From Sphingomonas sp. 67-36 (lineage in GTDB: Bacteria > Pseudomonadota > Alphaproteobacteria > Sphingomonadales > Sphingomonadaceae), in assembly GCA_001897375.1 (NCBI GenBank), contig MKSU01000004.1:151603-215602 (forward strand): DNA of 64,000 nucleotides, given 5' to 3'. Position numbers and translations under genes: made by a program. This document shows, in pieces, positions 8,528 through 18,406 of this stretch; positions within the stretch are counted from its first letter, which is position 1; every line of letters begins with the position of its first letter. A model generated the notes under the pieces. It was not told where the DNA came from. It was given only the letters and a program-made list of their open reading frames with translations, and did no database searches.

Positions 8528-10450
8528 ATGTCTGGTTACGGCCCCCCCGATCGCTTCAACGAGGAAAAGGCGACCTACGCCGTGCGCGGCGCCGACGCGC
8601 CGGATCTGGAGGGTGGCGTCGCCGCGATCCGCAACGTGGTGCAGACGCTGCCGCTGAAGCCCGGCGTCTATCGCATGCACGATGCGCGCGGCGACGTGCT
8701 CTATGTCGGCAAGGCGCGCGCGCTGAAGAACCGCGTGACCAACTATACGCAGGTCGAGCGGCTGCCGCGCCGGCTTCAGCGGATGGTCGCGCTGACGCGA
8801 TCGATGACCATCGTCACCACGAATAACGAGGCGGAGGCTCTGCTGCTCGAGGCGCAGCTCATCAAGCGTTACCGCCCCGCGTACAACGTGCTGCTGCGCG
8901 ACGATAAATCCTTCCCGTTCATCCTGCTGCGCGCCGATCACGACTTCCCGCGCATCCAGAAGCATCGCGGCGCGCGGCGGGCGAAAGGGGATTACTATGG
9001 CCCCTTCGCCAGCGCCGGCAGCGTCAACAACACATTGAACGCGCTACAGAAATTGTTCCTGCTGAGGAGCTGTACCGACGGCTTCTTCAAGACGCGCGAC
9101 CGGCCGTGCCTGCTCTACCAGATCAGGCGCTGCTCGGCGCCGTGCGTCGGGCGGATCGACCCGGCGGGCTATGCCGAGCTGGTGGCGGACGCGAAGAAAT
9201 TCCTCTCCGGCAAGGCGACCGACGTGCAGGCCAAGCTCGGCGCGCAGATGACGGCGGCGGCGGAGGCAATGGACTTCGAGCTGGCCGCCGTGCTGCGCGA
9301 CCGGCTGAAGGCGCTCACCTTCATCCAGGGCAGCCAGTTCATCAACGCCGAAGGGGTGGGGGACGCAGACATCTTCGCGCTCGCCAGCCATGAGGGCGTG
9401 ATCGGCATTCAGGCGTTCTTCATCCGTGGCGGACAGAACTGGGGCCACCGCAGCTTCTTCCCCGCGCACACCGCCGACGTGCCGGAGGAGGAGGTGTTCC
9501 AGCAATTCCTGATGCAATTCTATGAGGAGGTGCCGCCGGCGCGCTGCGTGCTGGTCGATCGTTCGCTGCCTGAGCCCGCGCTGGTCGCGGAGGCGCTGAC
9601 CGGCACCGCCGGGCGCAAGGTGGCGATCGAGGTGCCGCAGCGCGGCACGCGGCGCAGGCTGATGGAGCAGGCGCGCCGCAACGCGGAGGAGGCGCTGGAG
9701 CGCCGCCTCGCCGAAAGCACGACGCAGGCGAAGCTCAACCGCGAGGTCGCCGACCTGTTCGGGCTGGCCGAGCCGCCGCAGCGGATCGAAATCTACGACA
9801 ACAGCCACATCCAGGGGACGAATGCGCTCGGCGCGATGGTCGTCGCCGGGCCGGAGGGGTTCCGCAAGGGCCAGTATCGCAAGTTCAACATCCGCAACAA
9901 GGATACCGTCCCCGGTGACGATTTCGCGATGATGCGCGAGGTGCTCACCCGCCGCTTCGCCCGCGCGCTGGAAGAAGACCCCGATCGCGATTCCGATAGC
10001 TGGCCCGATCTGGTGCTGCTCGACGGCGGGCGCGGGCAACTCAACGCGGCGAGGGCGGTGCTGGAGGACCTCGGCATCGAGGACGTCTGCATGGTCGGCA
10101 TCGCCAAGGGGCCGCATCATGGCCGCGAGGGACGCGAGGTGTTTCACCTGATGGACGGGCGCGAGTTCACGCTGCCGGTCAATGCGCCGGTATTGTTCTA
10201 TCTCCAGCGGCTGCGCGACGAGGTCCACCGCTTCGCGATCGGCGCGCATCGTGAGAAACGCGCCAAGGCGATCGGGGCCAGCCCGCTAGACGAGGTGCCC
10301 GGCATCGGCCCGGCGCGCAAGAAGGCGCTGCTGATGCATTTCGGCACCGCGCGCGCGGTGCGCAACGCCAGCCTCGCCGATCTCCAGAAAGCGCCCGGCG
10401 TCTCAGCGGCGGTGGCGCGGCAGGTGTATGATTTCTACCACGCGAAATGA
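8528..10450 (+). CDS. uvrC: UvrABC system protein C (excinuclease subunit)
   Basis: This 640-aa protein makes both incisions in nucleotide excision repair. The GIY-YIG nuclease domain is near residue 50 (GVYRMHDARGDVLYVGKARALKNRV). A UVR/UvrB-binding helix pair lies around 255 (FELAAVLRDRLKAL). The RNase H-like 5' nuclease region contains EIYDNSHIQGTNALGAMVV and LLDGGRGQL. Tandem helix-hairpin-helix motifs end the protein (VPGIGPARKKALLMHFG and APGVSAAVARQVYDFYH). The length matches the family. An upstream in-frame start at 8492 would add 12 unconserved residues, so the ATG at 8528 was preferred. Confidence 0.96.
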   Translation: MSGYGPPDRFNEEKATYAVRGADAPDLEGGVAAIRNVVQTLPLKPGVYRMHDARGDVLYVGKARALKNRVTNYTQVERLPRRLQRMVALTRSMTIVTTNNEAEALLLEAQLIKRYRPAYNVLLRDDKSFPFILLRADHDFPRIQKHRGARRAKGDYYGPFASAGSVNNTLNALQKLFLLRSCTDGFFKTRDRPCLLYQIRRCSAPCVGRIDPAGYAELVADAKKFLSGKATDVQAKLGAQMTAAAEAMDFELAAVLRDRLKALTFIQGSQFINAEGVGDADIFALASHEGVIGIQAFFIRGGQNWGHRSFFPAHTADVPEEEVFQQFLMQFYEEVPPARCVLVDRSLPEPALVAEALTGTAGRKVAIEVPQRGTRRRLMEQARRNAEEALERRLAESTTQAKLNREVADLFGLAEPPQRIEIYDNSHIQGTNALGAMVVAGPEGFRKGQYRKFNIRNKDTVPGDDFAMMREVLTRRFARALEEDPDRDSDSWPDLVLLDGGRGQLNAARAVLEDLGIEDVCMVGIAKGPHHGREGREVFHLMDGREFTLPVNAPVLFYLQRLRDEVHRFAIGAHREKRAKAIGASPLDEVPGIGPARKKALLMHFGTARAVRNASLADLQKAPGVSAAVARQVYDFYHAK

Positions 10451-10512
10451 GTTGCGGGCGGCCTGCCCCGCCGCCTAGCATCCGCGTGTAAGAACCGGGG
10501 GATAGGGGATAT

Positions 10513-13308
10513 ATGCGGCGATTGCCGTTGTTCGTTGCCTTGCTTGCCACCAGCGCGATGGCACAGGCGGGGGAAAAGCCGTTGTATCAGCCGGCGCCGG
10601 CATGGGTGAAGCCCGCGCCAGCCGTCGACGCCGCGAAGCTGACCGGCGACGCGCCGGTGCTGCTATTGTTCGACAATCAGCAGCGGCTGGAGGACGGGCG
10701 CGTCTGGTCCTATGTCGAATCCGCCGCCCGCGCCGCCTCGACCGAGGCGCTGGGCAGCATCGGGACGATCCAGCTTCAATGGCAGCCGTCGCAGGGCGAC
10801 CTCATCGTCCATCGTGCCGAAATCATCCGCGGCGCCGAGCACATCGACCTCATCAAGGGCGGTAACCCGTTGACCGTGCTGCGCCGCGAGCAGGGCATGG
10901 AGCAGCGCATCCTCGACGGCCGCTTGACCGCGACCATGCCGGTGGAGGGCCTGCGCGTCGGCGACGTGCTGCATATCGCCTTTTCCGTCACGCGCCGCGA
11001 TCCGACGCTGAAGGGCGATATGCAGGCGTTCGCGCCGCTGATGTTCGCCCCGGCGCGGGTGGGGTTCGCGCGAGTCCGTCTGTCGTGGCCGGCGAAAAGC
11101 GACCTGCGGTGGAAATCCTATGTCGACGGACTCACCGCGCGGCCGGTGGTGGAGAATGGCTACAACACGCTCGACGTGGCGCTCCCGCTGCCCAAACAGC
11201 CGGACATGCCGGCCGACGCGCCGACCCGCTTCGCCAAGCTGCCGATCGTCGAAGCGAGCAGCTTCGCCGACTGGGCGGCGGTGTCGAAGGTAATGGCGCC
11301 GCTCTACGCGACCGCGGGGCTGATCACCCCCGGCAGTCCGCTCGCGGCGGAGGTGGCGCGGATCAGGGCGGCCGAGAGCGACCCGCTGAGGCGTGCCGCG
11401 CTCGCGCTGCAACTGGTGCAGGAAAAGGTCCGCTACCTGCTGATGGGCATGGATACCGGCAATTACGTGCCTCAGTCTCCGACCAAGACGTGGGAAGCGC
11501 GCTACGGCGACTGCAAGGCGAAGACGCTGCTGTTGCTCGCCGTGCTCCACGAGCTGGGGATCGAGGCGGAGCCGGTGCTCGCCAATTCCAAACTTGGCGA
11601 TATGGTGCCGACGCGGTTGCCCGGCGCGGCGGCGTTCGACCATGTGTTCGTCCGCGCGACGGTGAACGGCGAGACGTTGTGGCTCGACGGCACCGGTGCG
11701 GGCGCGCGGCTGGCCGATATCCATGACACGCCGGGCCTCGGCTATGTCCTTCCCGTGCGGGCCAGCGGCGCCGAGCCGATGCGGATCGATCTGCGCGCGC
11801 CCGCCCGCCCCGATATCGCGGTCGCCATGAACTACGACCAGAGCGCCGGCATCGGCTTGCCGGCGGCGTTCGATGCGACGGTGACGTTGAAGGGACCGCT
11901 GGCGGAGATGACGCGGCTGGCCAAGGCGCAGGGCAGCAAGGACGATCTCGACAAGCTCGCACGCTCCCTGATCGGCTCGTACGAAAAGAACGTGAAGGTC
12001 GTGTCGCAGGATATCTCCTTCGACGATGCCGCGGGCACCGCGCGCGTCGCGATCACCGGCGTGGCCTATCCGAACTGGGAACGCGAGAACGAACGCTGGC
12101 GCCTCTCGCTCGATCGCGTGGTGGGGGCGATAGACTTCAGCCCCGATCGCGCGCGCACCGCGTGGAAGGACATTCCGGTCAGGACCGACGGGCCATCCTA
12201 TATCGCCATCAGCGCGCGGCTGCGGTTGCCGCGCGGGGCGGCGGGCTTCGTCATCGACGGGACGAAGGCGGACAAGGCGACGCTGGGCGGCAACGCGATC
12301 GACCGCTCGGTCGGCCAGGACGGCGACTGGATCACCGTCAACGACGTGGCGATCAACACGGGCGCGGAGATCGCCGCCGCCGATATTCCGGCCGAGAAGC
12401 GCCGGCTGAGCGCGGCCAAGGCGAACCTGCCGCGCGCCGTGGCGCCGGCCGACTATCCCAGTTCGTGGGAGGAGATCGCCGCCGCGCGTCGCGAGCGGCG
12501 GCTGGAGCCGATCCTCGCGATCTATGCGCGCGATATCGCGGCGCGGCCGGACGAGCGGGAAGGCTATATCAATCGCGCCTGGTTCCTCGCGAAAATCTAC
12601 GACCGCAAGGCGGCGATCGCCGATCTCGACAAGGCGCTGGCGCTCGAGCCGGATGCCGAAACCTATCTGAAGCGCGGCAGCCTCCATGCCGCCCTCGGCG
12701 ACGACGACAAGGCGCTGGCCGACGCCGTGGAGGCGAACAAGCTCGATCCGTCCGACGACGGCGCGCTCATGCGGCTTGCCTATGGCCGGGCCGAGCGCGG
12801 CGAAAAGGATGCGGCGTACGATCTGGTCCAGGAGCGGATCGACCAGGGCGGCAAGAACCGTGCCGCCTATATGGCGGCGAAGGCCGACCTCCAGATGCGC
12901 CTCGGCGACAAGGATGGCGCGATCGAGACGATGGACAGCGCGATCGCGCTGAAACCGGGCGATGCCGATCTGCTCAACAGCCGGTGCTGGCTGAAGGGCG
13001 TCGGCAATGTCGGGATGGACAGCGCGCTCAAGGACTGCACGCGCGCGATCGAACTGGCCGACGGCGCGTCCCAGGCGCTGGACAGCCGGGCGATGGTCTA
13101 TTTCCGCATGGGGCGGCTGGATGACGCGCTCGCCGATCTCGACGCGGCGCTGGCGATCGATCCCGATCTGGTGGCCAGCCTCTACATGCGCGGGGTGATC
13201 CGGCGGCGCGCCGGAAAGACGAAGGAAGGCGACGCCGATCTCGCGGCGGCGCGGCTCCTCTCGCCACGGATCGATCGGGACTACAGCCGCTACGGGATCG
13301 TGCCCTGA
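10513..13308 (+). CDS. DUF3857 / transglutaminase-like protein with C-terminal TPR repeats, exported
   Basis: This is a 931-aa protein with a signal peptide (cleavage after MAQA). Domains in order: a DUF3857 beta-rich region (about 50-250), a transglutaminase-like papain fold with apparent triad Cys334 (YGDCKAK), His377 (FDHVF) and Asp392 (LWLDGTG), a further beta domain, then 5-6 TPR units from about residue 670 (for example AIADLDKALALEPDAETYLKRGSLHAALGD). The intact triad suggests an active cysteine protease or transglutaminase in the periplasm or outer membrane. The substrate is unknown. It is a stand-alone gene with a purine-rich ribosome site (gggggataggggat). Confidence 0.85.
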   Translation: MRRLPLFVALLATSAMAQAGEKPLYQPAPAWVKPAPAVDAAKLTGDAPVLLLFDNQQRLEDGRVWSYVESAARAASTEALGSIGTIQLQWQPSQGDLIVHRAEIIRGAEHIDLIKGGNPLTVLRREQGMEQRILDGRLTATMPVEGLRVGDVLHIAFSVTRRDPTLKGDMQAFAPLMFAPARVGFARVRLSWPAKSDLRWKSYVDGLTARPVVENGYNTLDVALPLPKQPDMPADAPTRFAKLPIVEASSFADWAAVSKVMAPLYATAGLITPGSPLAAEVARIRAAESDPLRRAALALQLVQEKVRYLLMGMDTGNYVPQSPTKTWEARYGDCKAKTLLLLAVLHELGIEAEPVLANSKLGDMVPTRLPGAAAFDHVFVRATVNGETLWLDGTGAGARLADIHDTPGLGYVLPVRASGAEPMRIDLRAPARPDIAVAMNYDQSAGIGLPAAFDATVTLKGPLAEMTRLAKAQGSKDDLDKLARSLIGSYEKNVKVVSQDISFDDAAGTARVAITGVAYPNWERENERWRLSLDRVVGAIDFSPDRARTAWKDIPVRTDGPSYIAISARLRLPRGAAGFVIDGTKADKATLGGNAIDRSVGQDGDWITVNDVAINTGAEIAAADIPAEKRRLSAAKANLPRAVAPADYPSSWEEIAAARRERRLEPILAIYARDIAARPDEREGYINRAWFLAKIYDRKAAIADLDKALALEPDAETYLKRGSLHAALGDDDKALADAVEANKLDPSDDGALMRLAYGRAERGEKDAAYDLVQERIDQGGKNRAAYMAAKADLQMRLGDKDGAIETMDSAIALKPGDADLLNSRCWLKGVGNVGMDSALKDCTRAIELADGASQALDSRAMVYFRMGRLDDALADLDAALAIDPDLVASLYMRGVIRRRAGKTKEGDADLAAARLLSPRIDRDYSRYGIVP

Positions 13309-13384
13309 TCGTCGCAATTCACTGGATTCCGGGCCGTCCCGCCTTTCCGGTTTGTTCATCCCCGCATCATATACGCTTGGCGGG

Positions 13385-14332
13385 ATGCAGGTTTTTCTGA
13401 CGATCGACACCGAGCTGAGCTGGCGGCATCATGCCGCCGGCCTGCCGCCGGAGGAGGTGATCGCGAGGTCGCTGGAACCGGCGGGGGTGGGGATCGCGCA
13501 TCAGCTCGATCTGCTTGCCCGGCATCGGCTGAAGGCGACCTTCTTCGTCGATCCGATGCCGGCGCTGGTCTATGGCGTCGCGCAGCTTCGCGCGGTCGTC
13601 TCGGCGGTCCTGGCGGCGGGGCAGGAGGTGCAGCTTCATCTCCATCCCAACTGGCGCGGCGCCTCGCTGGAGGATCGCGGCCTGCACGATGCGTTCGAAC
13701 TGAGCGCCTTTCCGCGCGACGATCAACGTGATCTGATCATGCGCGGCATGGAATTGCTGGCCGAAGCCGGAGCACCGCTGCCGATCGCCTTCCGCGGCGG
13801 CAGCTATGCCGCGAACGATGATACCCTCCTTGTGCTGGCGTCGCTCGGCTTCGCCTATGACAGCAGCCACAATGGCGCGGAACATCCGTGGCCCAGCGCG
13901 ATCGGCCTGTCCCCGGCGCGGATCGCGCCGGTCGCGCGGCACGGCGTGGTCGAGGTGCCGGTGACGGTGATCGAGGACCAGCCGGATCAGCGCCGCCCGT
14001 TCCAGATCTGCGCGCTGTCGATCCGGGAACAGGCCGCCGCGCTCGATCATGCGGTCGCCGCCGGCCATGTCGCGACCACCATCGTCGGGCATAGCTTCGA
14101 GCTGGCAGTGCGTGGCGGAACGCGCCCGAACATGGTCCACGCGCGCCGTTTCGCGCAATTGTGCGCGCTACTCGACGAGCGCCGCGCCGAGGCGCCGACC
14201 GCGCATTTCATCGATCGTCCGGCGATGCCGCTCGACCGCGACGATCTGCCGCTGCCGCCGCATTACAGCCGCCGTCGCTTGCGGCAGGTGGAGCAGGCGT
14301 GGTCGAACATCGTCGAGGAACGCGTGGTGTGA
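13385..14332 (+). CDS. Polysaccharide deacetylase-like (NodB-fold) protein
   Basis: This is a 315-aa protein. It opens MQVFLTIDTELSW, the usual first strand with the Asp-x-Asp-like motif of the CE4/NodB superfamily (here D-T-E). H-L-H around residue 87 (VQLHLHPNW) fits the metal-binding HxxxH-like motif, and FRGGSYAANDDTLLVLASLGFAYDSS is the RxGxY/F segment. It probably removes acetyl groups from an envelope glycan, but the substrate is unknown. The downstream acyltransferase-like gene overlaps by GTGA, so the two probably act together. The start is the ATG directly before the catalytic strand; a TTG 33 nt upstream is less likely. Confidence 0.8.
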   Translation: MQVFLTIDTELSWRHHAAGLPPEEVIARSLEPAGVGIAHQLDLLARHRLKATFFVDPMPALVYGVAQLRAVVSAVLAAGQEVQLHLHPNWRGASLEDRGLHDAFELSAFPRDDQRDLIMRGMELLAEAGAPLPIAFRGGSYAANDDTLLVLASLGFAYDSSHNGAEHPWPSAIGLSPARIAPVARHGVVEVPVTVIEDQPDQRRPFQICALSIREQAAALDHAVAAGHVATTIVGHSFELAVRGGTRPNMVHARRFAQLCALLDERRAEAPTAHFIDRPAMPLDRDDLPLPPHYSRRRLRQVEQAWSNIVEERVV

Positions 14333-15207
14333 GCGCCAGCGCGCTCAGGTTCCAGATCGGCGCGCGCACCCTCGGCGAGATACCGCGCCGGCTCGTCCGT
14401 GTGGCGCTGTCGCTCGATCAGGCGCTGGCCGGCGAGGTGCCCGCGCTGCCGCCGCTCGATGGGCAAGAGGACGGCTTCCTTGTCACCTCGCTGCCGGAGT
14501 CGGTGTCGCTGCGATGGCCGGGCATCTCCTTCGTCCGCCAGCGTTACGTCCGCTATCATGTCGATCTCGCGGCGGGCGTGGATGCATGGCGCGCCGGGCT
14601 GACGGGGCAGGCGCGCGCGACGCTGAAGCGCAAGGCGCGGAAGCTGGCGACGGCGAACGGCGGGCTGCTCGACGTGCGCCGCTATCGCACCCCGGTGGAG
14701 CTGGCGGCGTTTCACCCGCTCGCTCGCGCCGTTTCCGCCACCACCTATCAGGAACGGCTGATGGGGGCGGGGCTGCCCGCCGATCCCGCGCATGGCGGCG
14801 AAGCGGCGGCGCGGGACGAGGTGCGCGCTTGGCTGCTGTTCCTCCACGAGCGCCCGATCGCCTATCTGTGGTGCCGCGCGGACGGCGACACCTTGCGTTA
14901 TGAGCATGTCGGCCATGATCCGGCGCATAACGCGCTGTCGCCGGGGAGCGTGCTGCTCGGCGAGGCGCTGGACGACCTGTTCGGCGATCGCTTCCACCGC
15001 TTCGACTTCACCGAGGGCGAGGGGCAGCACAAGCGCTCGCTGGCGAGCGGGGGGATAGCGTGCCGCGACCTGCTGCTGCTCCGCCCGACGCTCGCCAATC
15101 GCGCGGCGGTGATGGCGGTCGGCGGGTTCGATGCGGCGATGCGGATCGCCGCGCGCGTGGCGCGAGCACCCGCGCTGGCGGGCCTCGCCCGGCGCATACG
15201 GCGATAG
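14329..15207 (+). CDS. GNAT-type acyltransferase (BioF2/CelD-like)
   Basis: This is a 292-aa protein beginning at a GTG that overlaps the deacetylase stop by 4 nt. The central part fits the FemAB/CelD-like GNAT fold: a basic stretch ARATLKRKARKLATANGG, then a second half with FLHERPIAYLWCRADGDTLRYEHVGHDPAHNALSPGSVLLGEAL, a typical acetyl-CoA-binding/GNAT C-terminal pattern. Such proteins are often encoded in exopolysaccharide or cellulose clusters and are thought to transfer acyl groups to glycans. Paired with a deacetylase it suggests an acetylation/deacetylation module, but no glycosyltransferases lie beside it. This is inference from fold and context only. Confidence 0.75.
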   Translation: MSASALRFQIGARTLGEIPRRLVRVALSLDQALAGEVPALPPLDGQEDGFLVTSLPESVSLRWPGISFVRQRYVRYHVDLAAGVDAWRAGLTGQARATLKRKARKLATANGGLLDVRRYRTPVELAAFHPLARAVSATTYQERLMGAGLPADPAHGGEAAARDEVRAWLLFLHERPIAYLWCRADGDTLRYEHVGHDPAHNALSPGSVLLGEALDDLFGDRFHRFDFTEGEGQHKRSLASGGIACRDLLLLRPTLANRAAVMAVGGFDAAMRIAARVARAPALAGLARRIRR

Positions 15208-15240
15208 CGCACGCCGCCGCGCACGCCTACATTCTCCGTC

Positions 15241-15972
15241 ATGCACCTGATCGCCGACGCCATCGTCCTCGCGGTTCGCACGCATGGCGAACATGGCGCG
15301 GTGGCGCGCGCGCTGACCCCTGCGGACGGGGTGCAGGCGGGCTATGTGCGCGGCGGCCGCTCGCGCCGGATCGGGCCGATCCTCCAGCCGGCGAACCTGA
15401 TCCGTGGCGAGTGGCGCGCGCGCAGCGACGAGCAGCTTCCCGCGCTGACGGTCGAGCTGCTTCACAGCCGCGCCGCCTTGTTCGCCGCCCCGCTGCCCGC
15501 CGTCGCGATCGAGTGGCTGGCCGCGCTGACCGCCGTCGCCCTGCCGGAGGCGCAGCCGTTTCCGCGCCTCCATGCCGCGCTGGCCGGGGTGCTCGACGCG
15601 ATCGAGGCGGCGCCGGCGGCGCGCGGCTGGGCGGGGAGCATCGCGCGCTATGAACTGCTGCTGCTCGCCGAACTCGGCTTCGGTCTCGATCTCGATCGCT
15701 GCGTGGCGACGGGCGGGGCGGACGATCTCGCCTTCGTCAGCCCGAAAAGCGGCGCGGCGGTGAGTCGCGCGGCAGCGATGGGGTATGAATCGCGACTGTT
15801 CGCGCTGCCTGCCTTTCTGCGCGAAGGTGGCGAGGCGGGGTGGGACGATGTGCTCGCCGCGCTCGACCTCACCGGCCACTTCCTCGCGCGCGACGTGCTG
15901 ACCGAGCGCCGCGCCGAGCCGCTGGTCGCCCGCGCGCGGCTGCTCGACCGGTTGAAAAGGGCGGTTGCGTGA
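15241..15972 (+). CDS. recO: DNA repair protein RecO
   Basis: This 243-aa RecFOR-pathway protein anneals ssDNA and helps load RecA with RecR. The N-terminal OB fold begins MHLIADAIVLAVRTHGEHGAVARALT and has the usual GGRSRR loop. The helical C-terminal half contains the family segment DDLAFVSPKSGAAVSRAAA. The zinc-binding Cys set of other RecO proteins is reduced to one Cys (DRCVATGG), as is common in alphaproteobacterial versions. It stands 33 nt after the acyltransferase gene and 44 nt before leuB, so it may be cotranscribed with both. Confidence 0.92.
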   Translation: MHLIADAIVLAVRTHGEHGAVARALTPADGVQAGYVRGGRSRRIGPILQPANLIRGEWRARSDEQLPALTVELLHSRAALFAAPLPAVAIEWLAALTAVALPEAQPFPRLHAALAGVLDAIEAAPAARGWAGSIARYELLLLAELGFGLDLDRCVATGGADDLAFVSPKSGAAVSRAAAMGYESRLFALPAFLREGGEAGWDDVLAALDLTGHFLARDVLTERRAEPLVARARLLDRLKRAVA

Positions 15973-16016
15973 CCCCGATTACGCCGTAAGAGCGCCCCCG
16001 AACGAAAGGGACTCTC

Positions 16017-17060
16017 ATGGCAACGATCGCGATCCTCGCCGGCGACGGCATCGGCCCCGAAGTGACCGCCGAAGCGCGGCGCGTGCTGGAGGCGCTCGGG
16101 CTGGACCTGTCGTTCGAGGAGGCGCTGGTCGGCGGCGCTGCCTATCACGCGACCGGCCATCCGCTGCCGCCGGAGACGCTCGACGTGGCGCGGCGTGCGG
16201 ATGCGATCCTGTTCGGCGCGGTCGGCGATCCGACCTGCGACTCGCTGGAGCGGCACCTGCGCCCGGAACAGGCGATCCTCGGGCTGCGCAAGGAACTCAC
16301 CTTGTTCGCCAACCTGCGCCCGGCCAAATTGTTCGCCGGGCTGGAGGACGCCTCCGCGCTGCGGCCGGAAGTGGCGCGCGCGATCGACCTGCTGATCGTC
16401 CGCGAGCTGAACGGCGACGTCTATTTCGGCGAGAAGGGGATGCGCACCACCCCCGCCGGGCTGCGCCAGGGCTATGACGTGATGAGCTATGACGAGGCGG
16501 AGGTGCGCCGCATCGCCGTCGCCGGTTTCGAGGCGGCGCGGCGGCGGCGCGGCAAATTGTGCTCGGTCGACAAGGCCAATGTGCTGGAAACCTCGCAGCT
16601 ATGGCGCGACGTGGTGATCGAGACGGCGGCGGAATATGCCGATGTCGAGCTGACCCACATGTATGTCGACAATGCCGCGATGCAGCTCGTGCGTTCGCCG
16701 GGGCAGTTCGACGTGATCGTCACCGGCAACCTGTTCGGGGACATCCTGTCCGATCAGGCGAGCATGTGCGTCGGCTCGATCGGGCTGCTGCCGTCGGCCT
16801 CGCTCGATGCGGCGGGCAAGGGGTTGTACGAGCCGATCCACGGCTCCGCGCCCGATATCGCCGGGCAGGGCAAGGCCAATCCGTGCGCCGCGATCCTCTC
16901 CGCCGCGATGATGCTGCGTCACTCGCTCGGGCAGGCGGGCGCGGCCGATCGGGTCGAAGCGGCGGTGGCGGCGGCGCTCGCCGCCGGCAAGCGCACCGGC
17001 GATCTCGGCGGCGCCTGCTCGACGCGCGAGATGGGCGAGGCGGTGCTGGCGGCGCTCTGA
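16017..17060 (+). CDS. leuB: 3-isopropylmalate dehydrogenase LeuB
   Basis: This 347-aa enzyme oxidises and decarboxylates 3-isopropylmalate in leucine synthesis, using NAD. It begins [16 protein letters not shown], the conserved nucleotide-binding start. The substrate-contact region NLRPAKLF is near residue 100, and the metal-ligand/active-site segment [16 protein letters not shown] is near 236. The C-terminal cofactor loop is [17 protein letters not shown]. The ribosome site is aaaggga, 8 nt before the ATG. The other leucine genes (leuA, leuC, leuD) are not in the window. Confidence 0.96.
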   Translation: MATIAILAGDGIGPEVTAEARRVLEALGLDLSFEEALVGGAAYHATGHPLPPETLDVARRADAILFGAVGDPTCDSLERHLRPEQAILGLRKELTLFANLRPAKLFAGLEDASALRPEVARAIDLLIVRELNGDVYFGEKGMRTTPAGLRQGYDVMSYDEAEVRRIAVAGFEAARRRRGKLCSVDKANVLETSQLWRDVVIETAAEYADVELTHMYVDNAAMQLVRSPGQFDVIVTGNLFGDILSDQASMCVGSIGLLPSASLDAAGKGLYEPIHGSAPDIAGQGKANPCAAILSAAMMLRHSLGQAGAADRVEAAVAAALAAGKRTGDLGGACSTREMGEAVLAAL

Positions 17061-17067
17061 ACCTGCC

Positions 17068-18321
17068 TCACACCCACGACGGCAGCCAGGTCCAGTGATG
17101 GAACGCCTTCGGCCCGTCGAGCGGCATGGCCGATAGCGCGGGGAAGAAATAGAGCGCCAGCACCAGCGCGGCGAGCGTGAAGCCCTCGTCCCACCGCCCG
17201 AGCCGATCGCGCCAGTGATCGAAGACGGCGGCGATGGCGATCACCAGGAAGATGCTGGACGGGTAGTAATAATAATAGAATCCCAGCGACTTGGGGATGA
17301 TCGCGAAGATCGCCACGCTCGCCGTCCACAGGGCGAAGGCGGCGAGCAGGCGCGGGCTGCGCGATTTCAGCCAACCCCACAGGCACGCCGCCACTGCGAT
17401 CAGCCCGCCCCACATGATCAGCGGGTTGCCTATCATCAGGACGCCGCGCTGCGCGCCCTCGATCGGCTCGTAGAGATACCAGATCGGCCGGATCAGCAGG
17501 GGCCACGACCACCAGCTCGATTGATAGATGTGCGAGGGCAGCACCTGCACCTGCTGCTCGTACATGTATTTCTGGAGCGGCAGCAGCCCTTGCCACGTCA
17601 GCGGGTCGGCGGAGAAATGGAAGATCGGCAGGAAGGTCGCGAAATAGGTCGCGATCGAGACCGCGCCGAGCAGCGCCAGCGCCGGCAGCGGATGCAGTCC
17701 CGGCCAGCGGCGCGGATCGCCGCGCTTCAGCAGCAAGAACGCCAACGCGGCGAAGGCGACATAGGGCGCCGCCGCCCATTTACACGCCGTCGCCGCGCCG
17801 AGCAGCACGCTCGCCGCGATCCACTTCCCCCATCCGCCGCTTTTCATCGTCCAGGCGATCACCGCGATCGCGACCGTGAGGAACGCGGCCATGAACACGT
17901 CGAGCGTGGCGATCCGCGCCTGTACGAAGATGGTGAAGTTGAGGATCGCCAGCACGCCCGCGATCAGCGCGGCGCGCAGCCGCCCGGTCATCAACTGGAC
18001 GATCGCGAACACCGCGACCACCGTCGCCGTGCCCGCCAGCGTCGACATGAAGCGCCAGCCGAGCGGCGAATCGCCCAGCAGGCGGATGCCCAGCGCGATC
18101 AGTTCCTTGGCGAGCGGCGGATGCTCGACGTTGAGCAGGCGCGATTGCGCGAGGAAGGTGCGCGCTGCCGGAACGTAATAGATTTCGTCGAACATCATCT
18201 TGTGCGGCATGCCGACGCGCACGAGGAACAGCGCCTCCGCCACCGCGCCGAGCAGGATCGCCACCGGCAGCGGCTTGCGGGGAAGCCACGGGTTGACCGT
18301 CCGCCGGATGGTTTCGCTCAT
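17068..18321 (-). CDS. PMT-family glycosyltransferase (dolichyl-phosphate-mannose mannosyltransferase-like)
   Basis: This is a 417-aa polytopic membrane protein with about 9-11 hydrophobic spans. The N-terminal periplasmic loop DEIYYVPAARTFL with its acidic residues matches the catalytic D-E start of the GT-C/PMT superfamily, followed by NVEHPPLAKELIALGIRLLGDSP, a hallmark of protein O-mannosyltransferase-type enzymes. These move a sugar from a polyprenyl-phosphate donor to protein or lipid. The protein is shorter than yeast PMTs and lacks the MIR domain, as is usual in bacteria. It is convergent with leuB and divergent from metZ. The start is the ATG 85 nt from the metZ start; longer frames run back into metZ. 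Confidence 0.85.
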   Translation of the reverse strand: MSETIRRTVNPWLPRKPLPVAILLGAVAEALFLVRVGMPHKMMFDEIYYVPAARTFLAQSRLLNVEHPPLAKELIALGIRLLGDSPLGWRFMSTLAGTATVVAVFAIVQLMTGRLRAALIAGVLAILNFTIFVQARIATLDVFMAAFLTVAIAVIAWTMKSGGWGKWIAASVLLGAATACKWAAAPYVAFAALAFLLLKRGDPRRWPGLHPLPALALLGAVSIATYFATFLPIFHFSADPLTWQGLLPLQKYMYEQQVQVLPSHIYQSSWWSWPLLIRPIWYLYEPIEGAQRGVLMIGNPLIMWGGLIAVAACLWGWLKSRSPRLLAAFALWTASVAIFAIIPKSLGFYYYYYPSSIFLVIAIAAVFDHWRDRLGRWDEGFTLAALVLALYFFPALSAMPLDGPKAFHHWTWLPSWV

Positions 18322-18406
18322 CCCCTGCGCTGTAGCGCCGCGCGTGTCGCGGCGACAAGCCCACGGCGCTTGCGGTGGGTGGCGGTTTGCGGGCAAAGGG
18401 CAAGCC

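Noticed and set aside
18322..18406. Possible SAM riboswitch in the metZ leader
   Set aside because: The leader is short and G+C-rich; none of the SAM-II or SAM/SAH consensus elements could be lined up by eye.
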